From the NCBI GenBank assembly GCA_016866305.1, contig VGMX01000005.1, positions 62,001 through 126,000 on the forward strand: 64,000 nucleotides of DNA, given 5' to 3'. Both the position numbers and the translations under genes were made by a program. This document shows positions 25,849-35,500 of this stretch, one piece after another. The stretch comes from Chlorobiota bacterium (GTDB lineage Bacteria; Bacteroidota; Chlorobiia; Chlorobiales; Chlorobiaceae). How positions within the stretch are numbered: the stretch's first letter is position 1; each line of letters starts with the position of its first letter. A model generated the notes under the pieces. The model saw only the letters and a list, made by a program, of their open reading frames with translations. It ran no database searches and was not told where the DNA came from.

Positions 25849-26418
25849 TCAGAATTTAATGGCTACCGAGTCGATGACCTTTTTCAGGGTATCAGCCGAA
25901 AGCAGCGGTGTTCTGTCGAAGCGTTCACGGATATTGTCCGGAAATATCGAGGAGCCGCTGAACTTGGTGGTACTCCATGATTCGGTTTTGCTGTTTGCCA
26001 CGGCTTCCGTTTTCGGATCGAATTCCGTGGATCTGCCCCTGTTTGATTCGCTCTTCGTATCCGAGTAATAGATATCAGTGGAGGCAGCGGCTGCCACGGC
26101 AACTTCCCTGATTCTGATGCGTCCTGCATCGATTTCAAGCAGCGGCAGCCTGAAAATGTCCTCGAAATGAAGCTTCTTGCGTGATTTCCGTACGGCATTC
26201 CGGATCCGTTCAATGGTAAAGCGGAATGCAACGACCATCTCTCCGGTCACATCACCGGCAATTTCCAGCCCATGGCGGCTCATGGCTCCTTTCGGGTTTT
26301 CGAGAAAAACAAGGTATGCCTCATCATCGAAAATGATGTTTTTCAGAAATGTCTGGAGGGTCGGCGAGGGGAGCCCTATCGAGGCGTTGATGCGGCCGGG
26401 TTTTGCTTTTTTTTCCAT
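25849..26418 (-). CDS. NHLP-leader-like protein, possible RiPP precursor for the radical SAM enzyme
   Basis: 189 aa with a clean GGAGG site before the ATG at 26418. Residues 30-53 (FDDEAYLVFLENPKG, MSRHGLEI) resemble the nitrile-hydratase-type leader peptide (NHLP) pattern: acidic residues, hydrophobic helix, (D/N)P-K-x-A/G, G-h-E-h. Residues 60-110 form a basic helical-strand part (FTIERIRNAVRKSRKKLHF). Residues 112-157 are Ser/Thr/Lys/Asp-rich and low in hydrophobics, a plausible modified core, with no Cys at all. The C-terminus is short and hydrophobic (VIDSVAIKF). The neighbour is a radical SAM protein. The precursor idea is an inference; a substrate protein of other kind is possible. Confidence 0.55.
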   Translation of the reverse strand: MEKKAKPGRINASIGLPSPTLQTFLKNIIFDDEAYLVFLENPKGAMSRHGLEIAGDVTGEMVVAFRFTIERIRNAVRKSRKKLHFEDIFRLPLLEIDAGRIRIREVAVAAAASTDIYYSDTKSESNRGRSTEFDPKTEAVANSKTESWSTTKFSGSSIFPDNIRERFDRTPLLSADTLKKVIDSVAIKF

Positions 26419-26656
26419 GAAGGTTTCCTCCGTGTCGGTTAATGAGTAATTGAGGGTGATTTTTCCCGCGCATTTCCGCGCCCTAAGGCGGTGAATCCGG
26501 AGCGGTTCACGCGAGTTGAGGCACTATGGGGTTTCGGAAATCCTTGGGGGTACTGCATACCTTGAAAGTAGAAAAAATAGAGCATTCTCCAACGAAAATA
26601 TCATGGATCGGTCCTGCCGCAAGGTATCCGTCACACGCTTGCCCCGGCGGCAGGAT

Positions 26657-27310
26657 TCATTGAATCCGGACGGTCCTGCCGGGATTGATCTGTTTCAGCC
26701 GGAGACTCGCGTTTGCACCCACGTTGACCAGCAGGTGCATCTTTTTGCTGTCGAGCACGATGTCGCATTTTTTCACCCGGAGCGAGTCCATTTTCAGATC
26801 GATCACCTTGCCGGCCCTGCCTTTGGCGATTGCGTTGTTGATGATGCCCGGTACTTTGCCGATGAGTGTGTCGAGCCGGAGGTTCAGTTTCGTTGCAACC
26901 GTGTCGCGCACGAATTCGTGCAGCAGATCGTCTCCGGAGCGGACAATGGCGTTTTCCGTCCGGAGCGAGTAATCGAAATCCCGTATATGCACCACCTGCT
27001 CAGGAACATCGAAAACCACCCGGCCGCTTGTCACGACATATCCGGCCAGATCTCTTCCCGTGCTGATACCGATGGAGAGGCCTTTCTTGGAGGCATAGGC
27101 TTTTATTGCCGAAATGGTAACGGTGTATCCCTTTTTCGAAAGGGTTTTTCCCCTGAGATGCCGGTTAAGCTGATCGTTGATCTCTTCGAAGGTGGTGAAT
27201 GCGTAAAGCGTGATGTCGGAGTCCTGTTTCCTCTCTCCTGATCCGAGTTTCCTGAATTCGGGCAGAGGATTCGGGGCTGCGATTGCCGTGGTGTCGGGAA
27301 GCAGCGTCAT
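26657..27310 (-). pseudogene. C-terminal half of a split DUF4403 protein
   Basis: 217 codons from ATG 27310 (MTLLPDTTAIAAPNPLPEF...). LYAFTTFEEINDQLNRHLRGKTL, TVTISAIKAYASKKGLSIGIS, LAGYVVTSGRVVFDVPEQVVHIRDFDYSLRTENAI and NLRLDTLIGKVPGIINNAI match the C-terminal domain of DUF4403 proteins, which are about 450 aa in one piece. The N-terminal half lies immediately upstream in another frame (27307-27903), and the start here overlaps its stop as ATGA. About 80 residues expected in the middle (the W/P-rich linker) are missing. An internal deletion plus frameshift, or a functional split, is possible. Confidence 0.65.
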
Positions 27311-27903
27311 TTGAGCATCGATACGGGTAAAACAGGTGATACTTTCTCGACAAGAGGGCGGAGGTTTTTTCTGAAAGGGCCGATCCGTGTGACGGGGTCG
27401 CTGATCCACCGGATCTTCCTGATGCGGAACCCTGTGACGATGTTCCAGTTCCGGTCGATACTTGCCGGTGTCGATAACGTGACGATGAAGGTGCTGTGAA
27501 CCGGTTTTACCTGGCGTGAGATCGTTCTGCCGAACCGGCTGTCGAGGAGCTCCGCATCGACTTTAAGCGGAAAGGTGCAGATCAGTTCTTTACCGTTCGA
27601 GCCGATACTGATGTCACCGTTTCTGGTGAGCGCCAGTGCGATTTTTTCTTTTCCGCCGTTGCCGGAAAGAAGGTTTTTCTGCAGAAAGGTGCCCCGGATC
27701 TTGCCGTTCAGATATTCTGAAAGCGTTCGTGTTTCGAAGTGCACCGGCAGGTTGAATGTCGAAGGAGGAATCCTGACGGCTGTCGTGTCTTCAATGGGGT
27801 CGGGTGCCCGGTCATGATCGGACTGCGAGATTCTCCGGATGAGCAACAGTGCGCACACGGCTGCGGCAAGCAGGATTCCTGCCGTCACGAGGGCTTTTTT
27901 CAT
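27307..27903 (-). pseudogene. N-terminal half of a split DUF4403 protein
   Basis: 198 codons. An N-terminal membrane anchor or signal (MKKALVTAGILLAAAVCALLLI) is followed by FNLPVHFETRTLSEYLNGKIRGTFLQK, LTRNGDISIGSNGKELICTFPLKVDAEL, STFIVTLSTPASIDRNWNIVTGFRIRKIRWISDP and FRKNLRPLVEKV, the N-terminal part of DUF4403. Reading ends at a TGA inside the next half's ATGA. Such proteins are exported or anchored and of unknown, probably lipid-binding (tubular lipid-binding-like) function. Together the halves account for the family except the central linker. Confidence 0.65.
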
Positions 27904-27986
27904 AGACGGGCCGTCATGAATTCACTTCAGCCGGCAGCGGCAAGCGGAAGCGCCCTGCTGAACAGGATCGGATGCAAATCTGCCGC

Positions 27987-28166
27987 TTACCCGGCGGGTT
28001 CCCAGTAGCACCGTTTCGGAGAGACGATCTTTTCTTCCTCCCTCAGCGTTTTCATGGCCTTGTCAACCTCTTTCCGGTCGATCCCGCACGCATCTGCAAT
28101 CTGCCCCGCGCTCATGGGTTTCCCCTCTTTTTTCAATATATCCAGAACAGCCTGTTTGACGTTCAT
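27987..28166 (-). CDS. Small winged-helix DNA-binding protein
   Basis: 59 aa from the ATG at 28166. [56 protein letters not shown] is a compact winged helix-turn-helix with recognition helix [10 protein letters not shown] and a wing KRCYW. Longer frames upstream are rejected because they add a basic, unlikely N-terminus. It is probably a stand-alone regulator and lies just upstream of the split DUF4403 gene on the same strand. Its target is unknown. Confidence 0.65.
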   Translation of the reverse strand: MNVKQAVLDILKKEGKPMSAGQIADACGIDRKEVDKAMKTLREEEKIVSPKRCYWEPAG

Positions 28167-28349
28167 AGGATTGTTTCGTTGATGGTTGTGGTTTTTATCT
28201 CCGCCGGGAAACGGTTTTTTTATGATACAGGTAAACGATACCGGGGCATAAAAATTCCCGCTCAAGAAAACTTTGCGGATGTTTTTCTCCGGGCTTGTCG
28301 AAGATGGTTTTATGATGCGTCTATGCATCGACCGTTCAGGGAGGGACTG

Positions 28350-28517
28350 CTATTGAACGGTTTTGGAAAGAAGCAGGAAAAGCGTGATCCCGAAAACAAG
28401 AAAATGGGCGAGTGCATACATTTTGTATTTCAAGCCCGATGAAAACGTATAATGAACCCCTAAAAGAAGGGAGTATACCATTGTACCTGAAACCATGTAG
28501 AGCATAACACGTGACAT
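28350..28517 (-). CDS. Possible two-helix micro membrane protein
   Basis: 55 aa from the ATG at 28517 (AAGAG upstream on its strand). Two hydrophobic helices are visible: VMLYMVSGTMVYSLLLGVHY and MYALAHFLVFGITLFLLLS. The upstream in-frame extension is Cys/Arg-rich and unlike a start. No family recognised; the membrane pattern supports a real gene, but the evidence is thin. Confidence 0.4.
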   Translation of the reverse strand: MSRVMLYMVSGTMVYSLLLGVHYTFSSGLKYKMYALAHFLVFGITLFLLLSKTVQ

Positions 28518-28619
28518 GTTTCTCTTGAAGAAAGCACCTATATGCCGGTTTCCGATATGCTGCGAACCGTATTGATAGAATGAACGGCATCCGTTCTTGA
28601 AAGACGCGGCAGGCAGCAC

Positions 28620-29129
28620 GAAACATTTCTTTCAGGCTTTTCAGGAATATTCATGCCTGATTCAATGGGGGATGGCATAATAGTTTTGGGGGTATTTGTA
28701 ATACAGAAAATTATGATATTTCCGGATAGTTGTTTTCTATGCGATTCATATCTGTCGCCGGAAATGCTGTGCAATTACCTTATTGCACGGACTCCGGAGT
28801 ATTGCCGTAACACGCATCCGGAATATTTTCCGGTGGATATTGTTCTGCAAACGCAATGTGTTGACCATGGGGGTAATGGTTATTTCAAGCTATAAAATGA
28901 ATTCTATAATTCAAAATCTGCTGATCCGAATTTTCGGATTGCAGAGAATAACTGACGAGATGAAGGACGCATATCATTGTTTTGATATATCCGGTTTTTC
29001 CGGCTGTATGAAAGAAACCTCTGAAAAGTTATTGCGCACCCGAATTGCCCGGATTGGTCGGTGCTCGAAATCCGGGGCAATTCGTTTCGATGTTCCGCTT
29101 CGGTCAGGCCGGATCGGAACGGGCGAAGT
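28620..29129. other. AT-rich region with dispersed repeat and one weak ORF
   Basis: About 510 bp between small genes and the photolyase. An 80-codon frame at 28653-28895 (plus) has an AGGA before its ATG but no recognised family and a Cys-rich, odd composition; I regard it as unlikely. Positions 29017-29048 hold a repeat also seen at 54538-54569. The region is A/T-richer than its flanks, which suggests old insertion debris. Confidence 0.4.
29017..29048. repeat. Dispersed repeat, copy 1
   Basis: A 32-bp stretch (core AAGTTATTGCGCACCC) matches 54538-54569 at 29 of 32 positions, and both are followed by TCGAAATCC about 30 bp later. Probably a fragment of a mobile or palindromic intergenic element. 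Confidence 0.6.
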
Positions 29130-30557
29130 TCAGGATTCCGTTTTTTTTCTGATGGAGTTGTATGCGTCGAGCGCTCTGCGTCGTGATGCTTCAAGTCCGG
29201 TGAGGGGAGCAGGATAGACCGGACCGGGGGTGATGCCCGAAGATCGCTGGAGGCCGGCGGGCGCTTCCCAGGGAGAGAAGAGATAGCGGTCGGGAAGGCC
29301 GGAGAGCTCAGGCACGAAACGGCGGGTATAGATGCCGTCGGGATCGAATTTCCGTCCCTGCAGCACCGGGTTGAAGATCCGGAAGTACGGTGCCGCGTCG
29401 GCTCCACATCCCGCGATCCATTGCCAGCTTGCGCTGTTGATGGCCAGATCCGCATCGGCAAGGCAATCGGAAAACCACGCTTCACCCTCGCGCCAGTGCA
29501 GCAGCAGGTTCTTGACGAGGAACGATCCTGCGATCATGCGTACCCGGTTGTGCATGTATCCGGTCTGCCAGAGTTCCCGCATGCCGGCATCGACGATCGG
29601 ATAGCCGGTCATGCCCTGTTGCCACCGCCGGAGCGCTTCCGGATTTTCCGTCCAGGGAAACCGGTCGAATGAGTGCTGCAGGTTCATTTTCGGCAGCCCG
29701 GGGTTGTCATGCAGCAGGCTGTAGGAGAACTCCCGCCATCCGAGTTCACCGAGGAAGTGGTCGAGGTCCCGGCCGCTTCCCGCGGCTTTTGCACCGTACC
29801 AGACCTGGTTCGGGGACAGTTCCCCGAAATGCAGCGAGGGCGAAAGCCGTGAGACATTCGGCCGGGAGGGAAAGTCCCGACCCTCCCGGTACCCGTCGAG
29901 GCCATGCAGCAGAAATGTCGTGAGCCGCCCGGCAGCGCCGTTTTCACCGATTGTCCAGTGCGGTTCGAGCTGCCTGTTCCAGCGGATGCGGGGAAGCAGA
30001 CCAAGCGCTTCGAGCGGCAGGCTCTCCGGCGGGGGGGAGGCGGTATCGAGCTTTTCCGGTTTCGGGATGGGAATGCGTGGCGGCTCGGCTGCGAGGCAGC
30101 CGTTCCTGAAGTAGGGTGTATATACCCTGTATGGAGTTCCGTCGGCTTTCCGTACCTGCCGGGGTTCCCAGAGCAGCGAGCCGTTGAAGCTTTCGGCGGC
30201 GATGCCCATTTCCCTGAGTTTCTCTTTGAGCAGGGTATCCCGCTTTATCCGCCAGGGCTCATAGCAGCGGTTCCAGTGTACTGCAGCGGCTCCGCTCGAT
30301 CGGACGAGAGCCGGAAGGATTTCGAGCGCGTCGCCCCTGAAGAGCGCGAGCCGGCCATGCAGCGATCGGATGAGGGATTCGAGACTGTGATGCAGCCACC
30401 ACCGGTTTGCGCCTCCCATACGGTATTCTCCAGCGTTGCGTTCATCGAGAATGTAAACCGGCAGCACCCTGCCTCGCAAAGCGGCGTGGTAAAGCGACGG
30501 GTTGTCTGTAAGGCGCAGGTCCTGGCGGAACCAGTGTATGGAAAGGATGTCGTGCAT
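29130..30557 (-). CDS. phrB: Deoxyribodipyrimidine photolyase
   Basis: 475 aa from the ATG at 30557 (SIHWFRQDLRLTDNPSLYHAA). The N-terminal Rossmann domain (about 1-130) binds the antenna chromophore. The C-terminal FAD domain contains SRLSPSLHFGELSPNQVW, LGWREFSYSLLHDNPGL, DAGMRELWQTGYMHNRVRMI and DADLAINSASWQWIAGCGADAAPYFRIFNP, all diagnostic of class I CPD photolyases. It repairs cyclobutane pyrimidine dimers using blue light, useful in a phototroph. A longer upstream frame is discarded as it opposes the DUF389 promoter region. Divergent from DUF389; the 144-bp gap contains both promoters. Confidence 0.94.
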   Translation of the reverse strand: MHDILSIHWFRQDLRLTDNPSLYHAALRGRVLPVYILDERNAGEYRMGGANRWWLHHSLESLIRSLHGRLALFRGDALEILPALVRSSGAAAVHWNRCYEPWRIKRDTLLKEKLREMGIAAESFNGSLLWEPRQVRKADGTPYRVYTPYFRNGCLAAEPPRIPIPKPEKLDTASPPPESLPLEALGLLPRIRWNRQLEPHWTIGENGAAGRLTTFLLHGLDGYREGRDFPSRPNVSRLSPSLHFGELSPNQVWYGAKAAGSGRDLDHFLGELGWREFSYSLLHDNPGLPKMNLQHSFDRFPWTENPEALRRWQQGMTGYPIVDAGMRELWQTGYMHNRVRMIAGSFLVKNLLLHWREGEAWFSDCLADADLAINSASWQWIAGCGADAAPYFRIFNPVLQGRKFDPDGIYTRRFVPELSGLPDRYLFSPWEAPAGLQRSSGITPGPVYPAPLTGLEASRRRALDAYNSIRKKTES

Positions 30558-30701
30558 GGGTTCATGAATCCTGATTCGGTCTTCGTGACAAAATAAACAT
30601 TTTTTCAGCGGTACGCTTGATGAACGAATCGGAGAAATTGATGTATTTTTCAGTGATGAAAAAGCACTGCGGGCAATCAGCATACCAATCACATCCGGTT
30701 T

Positions 30702-32032
30702 ATGATCACCAATCTGTTCCGTTACCTCAGCATCAGCAGGGATGCCGAATCGTTCAGGGATATCCACAGTGCGGTTGAAAACGACATCGAGTTCAAGGGA
30801 GCCCGTCTCTGGATCCTGATCTTCGTCATCGTGCTCGCTTCGGTCGGTCTCAATACCAACTCCACGGCGGTTATCATCGGCGCCATGCTGATTTCTCCTC
30901 TCATGGGCCCCATAAACGGCATAGGGGACAGCATCGCCACCTACGATTTCGTGCTTCTGCGCCGCTCGATCAAGCACCTTTCGTTCGCCATTGCGGCCAG
31001 CCTCTTCACTTCAACACTGTATTTCGCGGTGAGCCCGGTTTCAAGCGCCTACTCGGAACTGCTGGCCCGGACCAGTCCAACCATTTATGATGTGCTGATC
31101 GCGCTTTTCGGCGGTCTTGCCGGAACGATGTCACTCACGACGAAACTGAAAGGCAATGTCGTGCCGGGCGTCGCCATCGCCACGGCGCTCATGCCGCCGC
31201 TCTGCACCGCCGGGTACGGCCTTGCCTCCGGCCAGTTCACGTTCTTTTTCGGAGCCTCTTACCTTTTTACCATCAATGCGGTTTTCATCGGTCTCTCGAC
31301 GGTGATCGTATCGCAGTTCCTGAATTTTCCCATCAGAAGCGATATCGACGAAGCGCAGAAAAAGCGCATCAACCGCTGGATTACCGCGGTCATGCTCGTC
31401 ACCCTGATACCGAGCATCTATTTCGGCTATCTTCTTGTCGTCAAGGAGCGGTTCACCGAGAACGCCGCAAGGTTTGTCGATGCCGTGCAGTTCTTCCGGG
31501 GCGATTACCTGCTGCGCAACGAGATCGATGCTGATAAACGGCAGATCATGCTCATCTACGCCGGCCGTTCGCTCACCGGGGAAAGCAGGGAGGAACTGAA
31601 GAAACGGGCTGCGTCATTCGGCCTCGACGATGTGACGCTTTCTTTTGAACAGGGCATTTCGTTTGCCGATATTACCGGAGAACTCGGCGAGAAGGAGAAG
31701 ATGCGCTCGCAACTGAGAAATCTCTCCCTTACTCTCGATAAGGCGCAACGGGTCCGTGACAGCCTTCAGCGCCGGACCTATACCGGTCAGCGCCTGCTCA
31801 GGGAACTGCGGGCGGTCTTTCCGTCGGTGAGCTCATGTGTCTGTTTGCCGAGCCTTACCGGTTCAGCGTAGCGGATGGTGAGGAACCACGGAAGCTTGCC
31901 TACGTGGTGGTGTCTTCGTCCGATGGCCTTGTCGAAAGCGAACGGGAAAAAGTGAAGGCATGGCTCAGGGCCCGCCTGCAGAACGATACACTGCGTATGG
32001 TGTTCGAGCAGGAAGGCGAATTGTTCAGGTAA
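30702..32032 (+). pseudogene. DUF389 membrane protein with apparent frameshift near the 3' end
   Basis: The first frame (30702-31871) encodes 389 aa with about six membrane helices and the DUF389 core: LWILIFVIVLASVGLNTNS, AVIIGAMLISPLMGPINGIG and VVPGVAIATALMPPLCTAGYGLA. Near 31835 similarity continues in another frame (LFAEPYRFSVADGEEPRKLAYVVV...), which ends at 32032 with KVKAWLRARLQNDTL. Restoring a single product needs removal of two bases in the short TGTGT run around 31833, so a slippage insertion or sequencing error is likely. The membrane part is intact and may still be made. Cytoplasmic-membrane protein of unknown function. Confidence 0.75.
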
Positions 32033-32065
32033 CGGGACAACAGGTCCGGAAAAACAGAAACCATT

Positions 32066-32584
32066 ATGGGATACGTCGAAAAAAATCTCATGCAGGGCGA
32101 AAAGCTCTATGCGAAAGCCCGGCTGCACTGGACGGTATTCGGCAGGGCGATCCTTTTTGTTGCGGTATCGCTTGCACTGATTGCCTACTCGTTCACGGCC
32201 TCTGTTGACGGCAATCAGGAGCTGTCGTCGGCAGCCTGGTATACCGGTATCGTGATTCTGCTTGCAGGGCTCTGGTTTGCCGCAGAGGCATTCGTCAGGC
32301 GCCAGTCCACCGAGCTTGCCGTCACGTCCAAGCGGGTGATCGCCAAATTCGGCTTCATCCGGCGCAGCACCATCGAGCTGAACCACAGCAAGGTCGAGAG
32401 CTTTCATGTCGATCAGAGCGTTCCGGGCCGCATACTCGGCTACGGCACCCTCAGCATTACCGGCACCGGAGGGGGCATCACCCCGATACCGGGCATCGGC
32501 GATCCGCTCGGGTTCCGCCGGAAGGCCATGGAAGCGATCGACGCCTTCCAGGAGACCCAGGAACCGCCGTTTCACCGTTCATGA
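32066..32584 (+). CDS. Membrane protein with bacterial PH domain
   Basis: 172 aa. Two N-terminal helices (AILFVAVSLALIAYSF, TGIVILLAGLWFAAEAFV) precede a PH-like domain of the YdbS/YdbT type (ELAVTSKRVIAKFGFIRRSTIELNHSKVESFHVDQSVPGRILGYGTLSITGTGG). The short helix-helix-PH layout is common in bacterial PH proteins of unknown role. Its stop overlaps the recC start by four bases (ATGA), so it is translated with the recCBD genes. This may be accidental packing or a functional link to the membrane. The ribosome-binding site is not strong (CCATT upstream). Confidence 0.8.
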   Translation: MGYVEKNLMQGEKLYAKARLHWTVFGRAILFVAVSLALIAYSFTASVDGNQELSSAAWYTGIVILLAGLWFAAEAFVRRQSTELAVTSKRVIAKFGFIRRSTIELNHSKVESFHVDQSVPGRILGYGTLSITGTGGGITPIPGIGDPLGFRRKAMEAIDAFQETQEPPFHRS

Positions 32585-35500
32585 CCCTTCACCTCTACAC
32601 GGGCAACCGGATGGAGGCGCTCATTGACGCGCTTGCCGCTGTTTCGGGTCGCGATCCGCTCCCTGTTTTCGAACCTGAGTACATCGTGGTGCAGAGCAGG
32701 GGCATGCAGCGCTGGGTGTCCATGGAGCTCGCCAGGCGCCTGGGCGTCTGGGCAGGTGCGGCGTATCCGTTCCCGAACAGGCTGGTGCAGCAGCTCTTCG
32801 AACGGCTTGAGCTCTGGCAGCCCGATGCCGCGAAGTTTTCGAAAGAGGCGATGTGCTGGAGCGTCATGCGCCGGCTTCCGGGAATGCTCGGGCGCGAATC
32901 GTTCACACCCCTGCGCGCCTATCTGCAGAACGACCGTGACGGCCTCAAGCTTTTCCAGCTCTCCGGCCGTATCGCCGATACCTTCGACCAGTACACGCTG
33001 TTCCGTCCCGACCTGCTTGAATCGTGGGAAGAGGGGAGAGATGACGGCGCCCGCGACTGGCAGCCGGAGCTGTGGCGGGCGCTTGCAGAGGAGAGTCCCG
33101 GCCTGCATCGCGGACGCCTGAAAACGGAGTTCTGCCGGAAGGTGCGGCACGTCCCGCTGCCGCCCGGATTTCCCGGACGCCTGTCGCTTTTTGGCATCTC
33201 CTACATGCCGCCGTACCACATCGAAATCCTCGAAGCCCTGGCCGCCAGGATACCGGTGAGCATGTTCCTTCTCAGCCCCACCCGCGAGTACTGGTCCGAC
33301 ATCGTCTCCCGCAGGCGGCTGTTCAGGATGAACGAAAGCGAACGGGAGCTGAGCACCGAGGGCAACCCGCTGCTCGCCTCGCTCGGCAGAAGCGGAAGGG
33401 AGTTCGCCGATCTCCTGCTCGAAGCCGCAGGCATCGAAAACGGGCATGACCTCTACATCGAACCCCCCGCCGACACCCTGCTGCACGCCCTGCAGTCCGA
33501 CATGCTCGAGCTGCGGGGTACCGGCGAGGAGGGAGCTCGCCGCCCTGCGCCCGATGCCCGAGACCGCTCGGTGCAGGCGCACTCCTGCCACAATCCGCTA
33601 CGCGAGGTGGAGGTGCTGCACGACAGCCTGCTCGACCTGTTCGAACGCCTTCCCGGTCTGGAGCCGCGCGACATCGTGGTGATGACGCCCGACATCGAGA
33701 CCTACGCCCCCTATATCGCCACGGTTTTCGGTGCCCCGGCTGATGGTGTGCCGCGCCTGCCGCACTCCATCGCCGATCGCCGGATGCTTGACGAAGGCGG
33801 CCTCACCCCGGCCATGCTGAAGCTGCTGGAGCTGTACGGCAGCCGCCTGACCGCCCCTGCACTCTTCGACCTGCTCTCCTCACCACCGGTAAGCCGCCGC
33901 TTCCGGCTCGATGACGAAGCGATCGACACGATCCGCCGCTGGGTGGAGGAGACGCGCATCCGGTGGGGGATGGACGAGCGTTCGAGGAGCCGCCTCGGTC
34001 TGCCCCCCTTCCGCGAGAACTCCTGGCGTGCCGGGCTGGAGCGGCTGCTGCTCGGCTGCGCCATGCCGGACGAAGGGGTGCTGTATGAAGGCGTGCTGCC
34101 TTTCGAAGTCGGGGGGGACGCCGAAACCCTCGGCAGGCTTGCCGATTTCATCGATGCCGTCGATTGGCTTTCGGTGCAGTTCGAGCGGCCCCGCACCCTC
34201 GAAGGGTGGAGGGAGCTGTTCCTCTCGATGCTTGGCGCCTTCATCGAGGCCGACGGGGAGTCCGAACGCGAACTGGCGCACATCACCGCTGAAATCGACA
34301 ACCTGACGGAACTCGCCGGACTGGCGGCATTCGAGGGGGAGGTGCAGGCTCCGGTGATGATCGCCTGGCTGCGCAGCCGTCTCGAACGGTTCGAAATGGG
34401 TCTCGGTTTCATGACCGGCGGCATCACCTTCTGCGCCATGCTCCCCATGCGGAGCATCCCGTTCCGCGTGGTGGCCATGATCGGCATGAACGATGGAGCC
34501 TTCCCCCGCCAGCAGCGCCCGCCCGGTTTCGACATGATGGTCCGCGAGCCGCGCAGGGGCGACCGCTCGGTGCGGGGCGACGACCGCTACCTGTTTCTTG
34601 AATCGATCCTTTCGGCCCGCGACGTGCTCTACCTGAGCTGGGTCGGCCAGAGCGTCCGCGACAACAGCGATCTTCCGCCCTCGGTGCTCGTGAGCGAACT
34701 GCTCGACGCCATCGACCGGGGATTCGAATTTCCCGAAGGGGAGAGTGCAACTTCTCGCCTTGAGGTGCGCCACCGGCTTCAGGGGTTCAATCCCGTCTAT
34801 TTCACCGCAGGGTCGCCCCTCTTCAGCTACTCGGCGGACAACTTCCGGGCGCTTCGGCATCGGAATTCGGCAGAAACCCGACCCTTTGTCGATGAACCGC
34901 TTCCGGAGCCCGCCGACGGGGAGCGCACGGTGAGCATCGACGATCTGGTTTCGTTCTTCGCCAACCCGGCGGCATTCTTTCTCGACAGGCGGCTCGGCCT
35001 CAGGCCGTCGGCGGCGCTTCAGCCGCTCGAAGAGCGCGAACCGTTCGGGGCTTCGGGGCTCGACGCTTACCTGATGCGGCAGGAACTGCTCGATGCGGTG
35101 CTCGAAGGGCGCAGGGCAGGGGAGCTGCTGCCGCTTTTCCGTTCGCGAGGCCTTCTGCCTCCGGCCATGCACGGCGAACTGCTTTTCGGGGAACTGCTTG
35201 CCGAAGTCGAAGCGTTTGCCCGCAAGGTTCGGGAACAGCAGGAAGGGCAGCTGTTCGAGGCTCTTGACGCCGATCTCGACATCGGCGGCTGGCGGCTTAC
35301 CGGCAGGCTCGAGCGTCTCCTGCCATCCGGCCAGCTGCTCTGGCGTTGCGCGAAACTGAAGGAGAAGGATCGCATCCGCTCATGGATCCATCACCTCGTG
35401 CTTGGCGCTTCCGGCGCGAGCCGTCCGCAGGAGACGCGCCTCGTCATGCTCGACCGCGCCGTGCGGTACACTCCCGCAGCCGATGCCGCCGCTCATCTCG

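Noticed and set aside
33880-35172. A 430-codon open frame on the minus strand inside recC
   Set aside because: It lies fully antisense to an unmistakable RecC frame, has no ribosome-binding site and a Pro/Arg/His-rich composition typical of antisense frames in GC-rich DNA.
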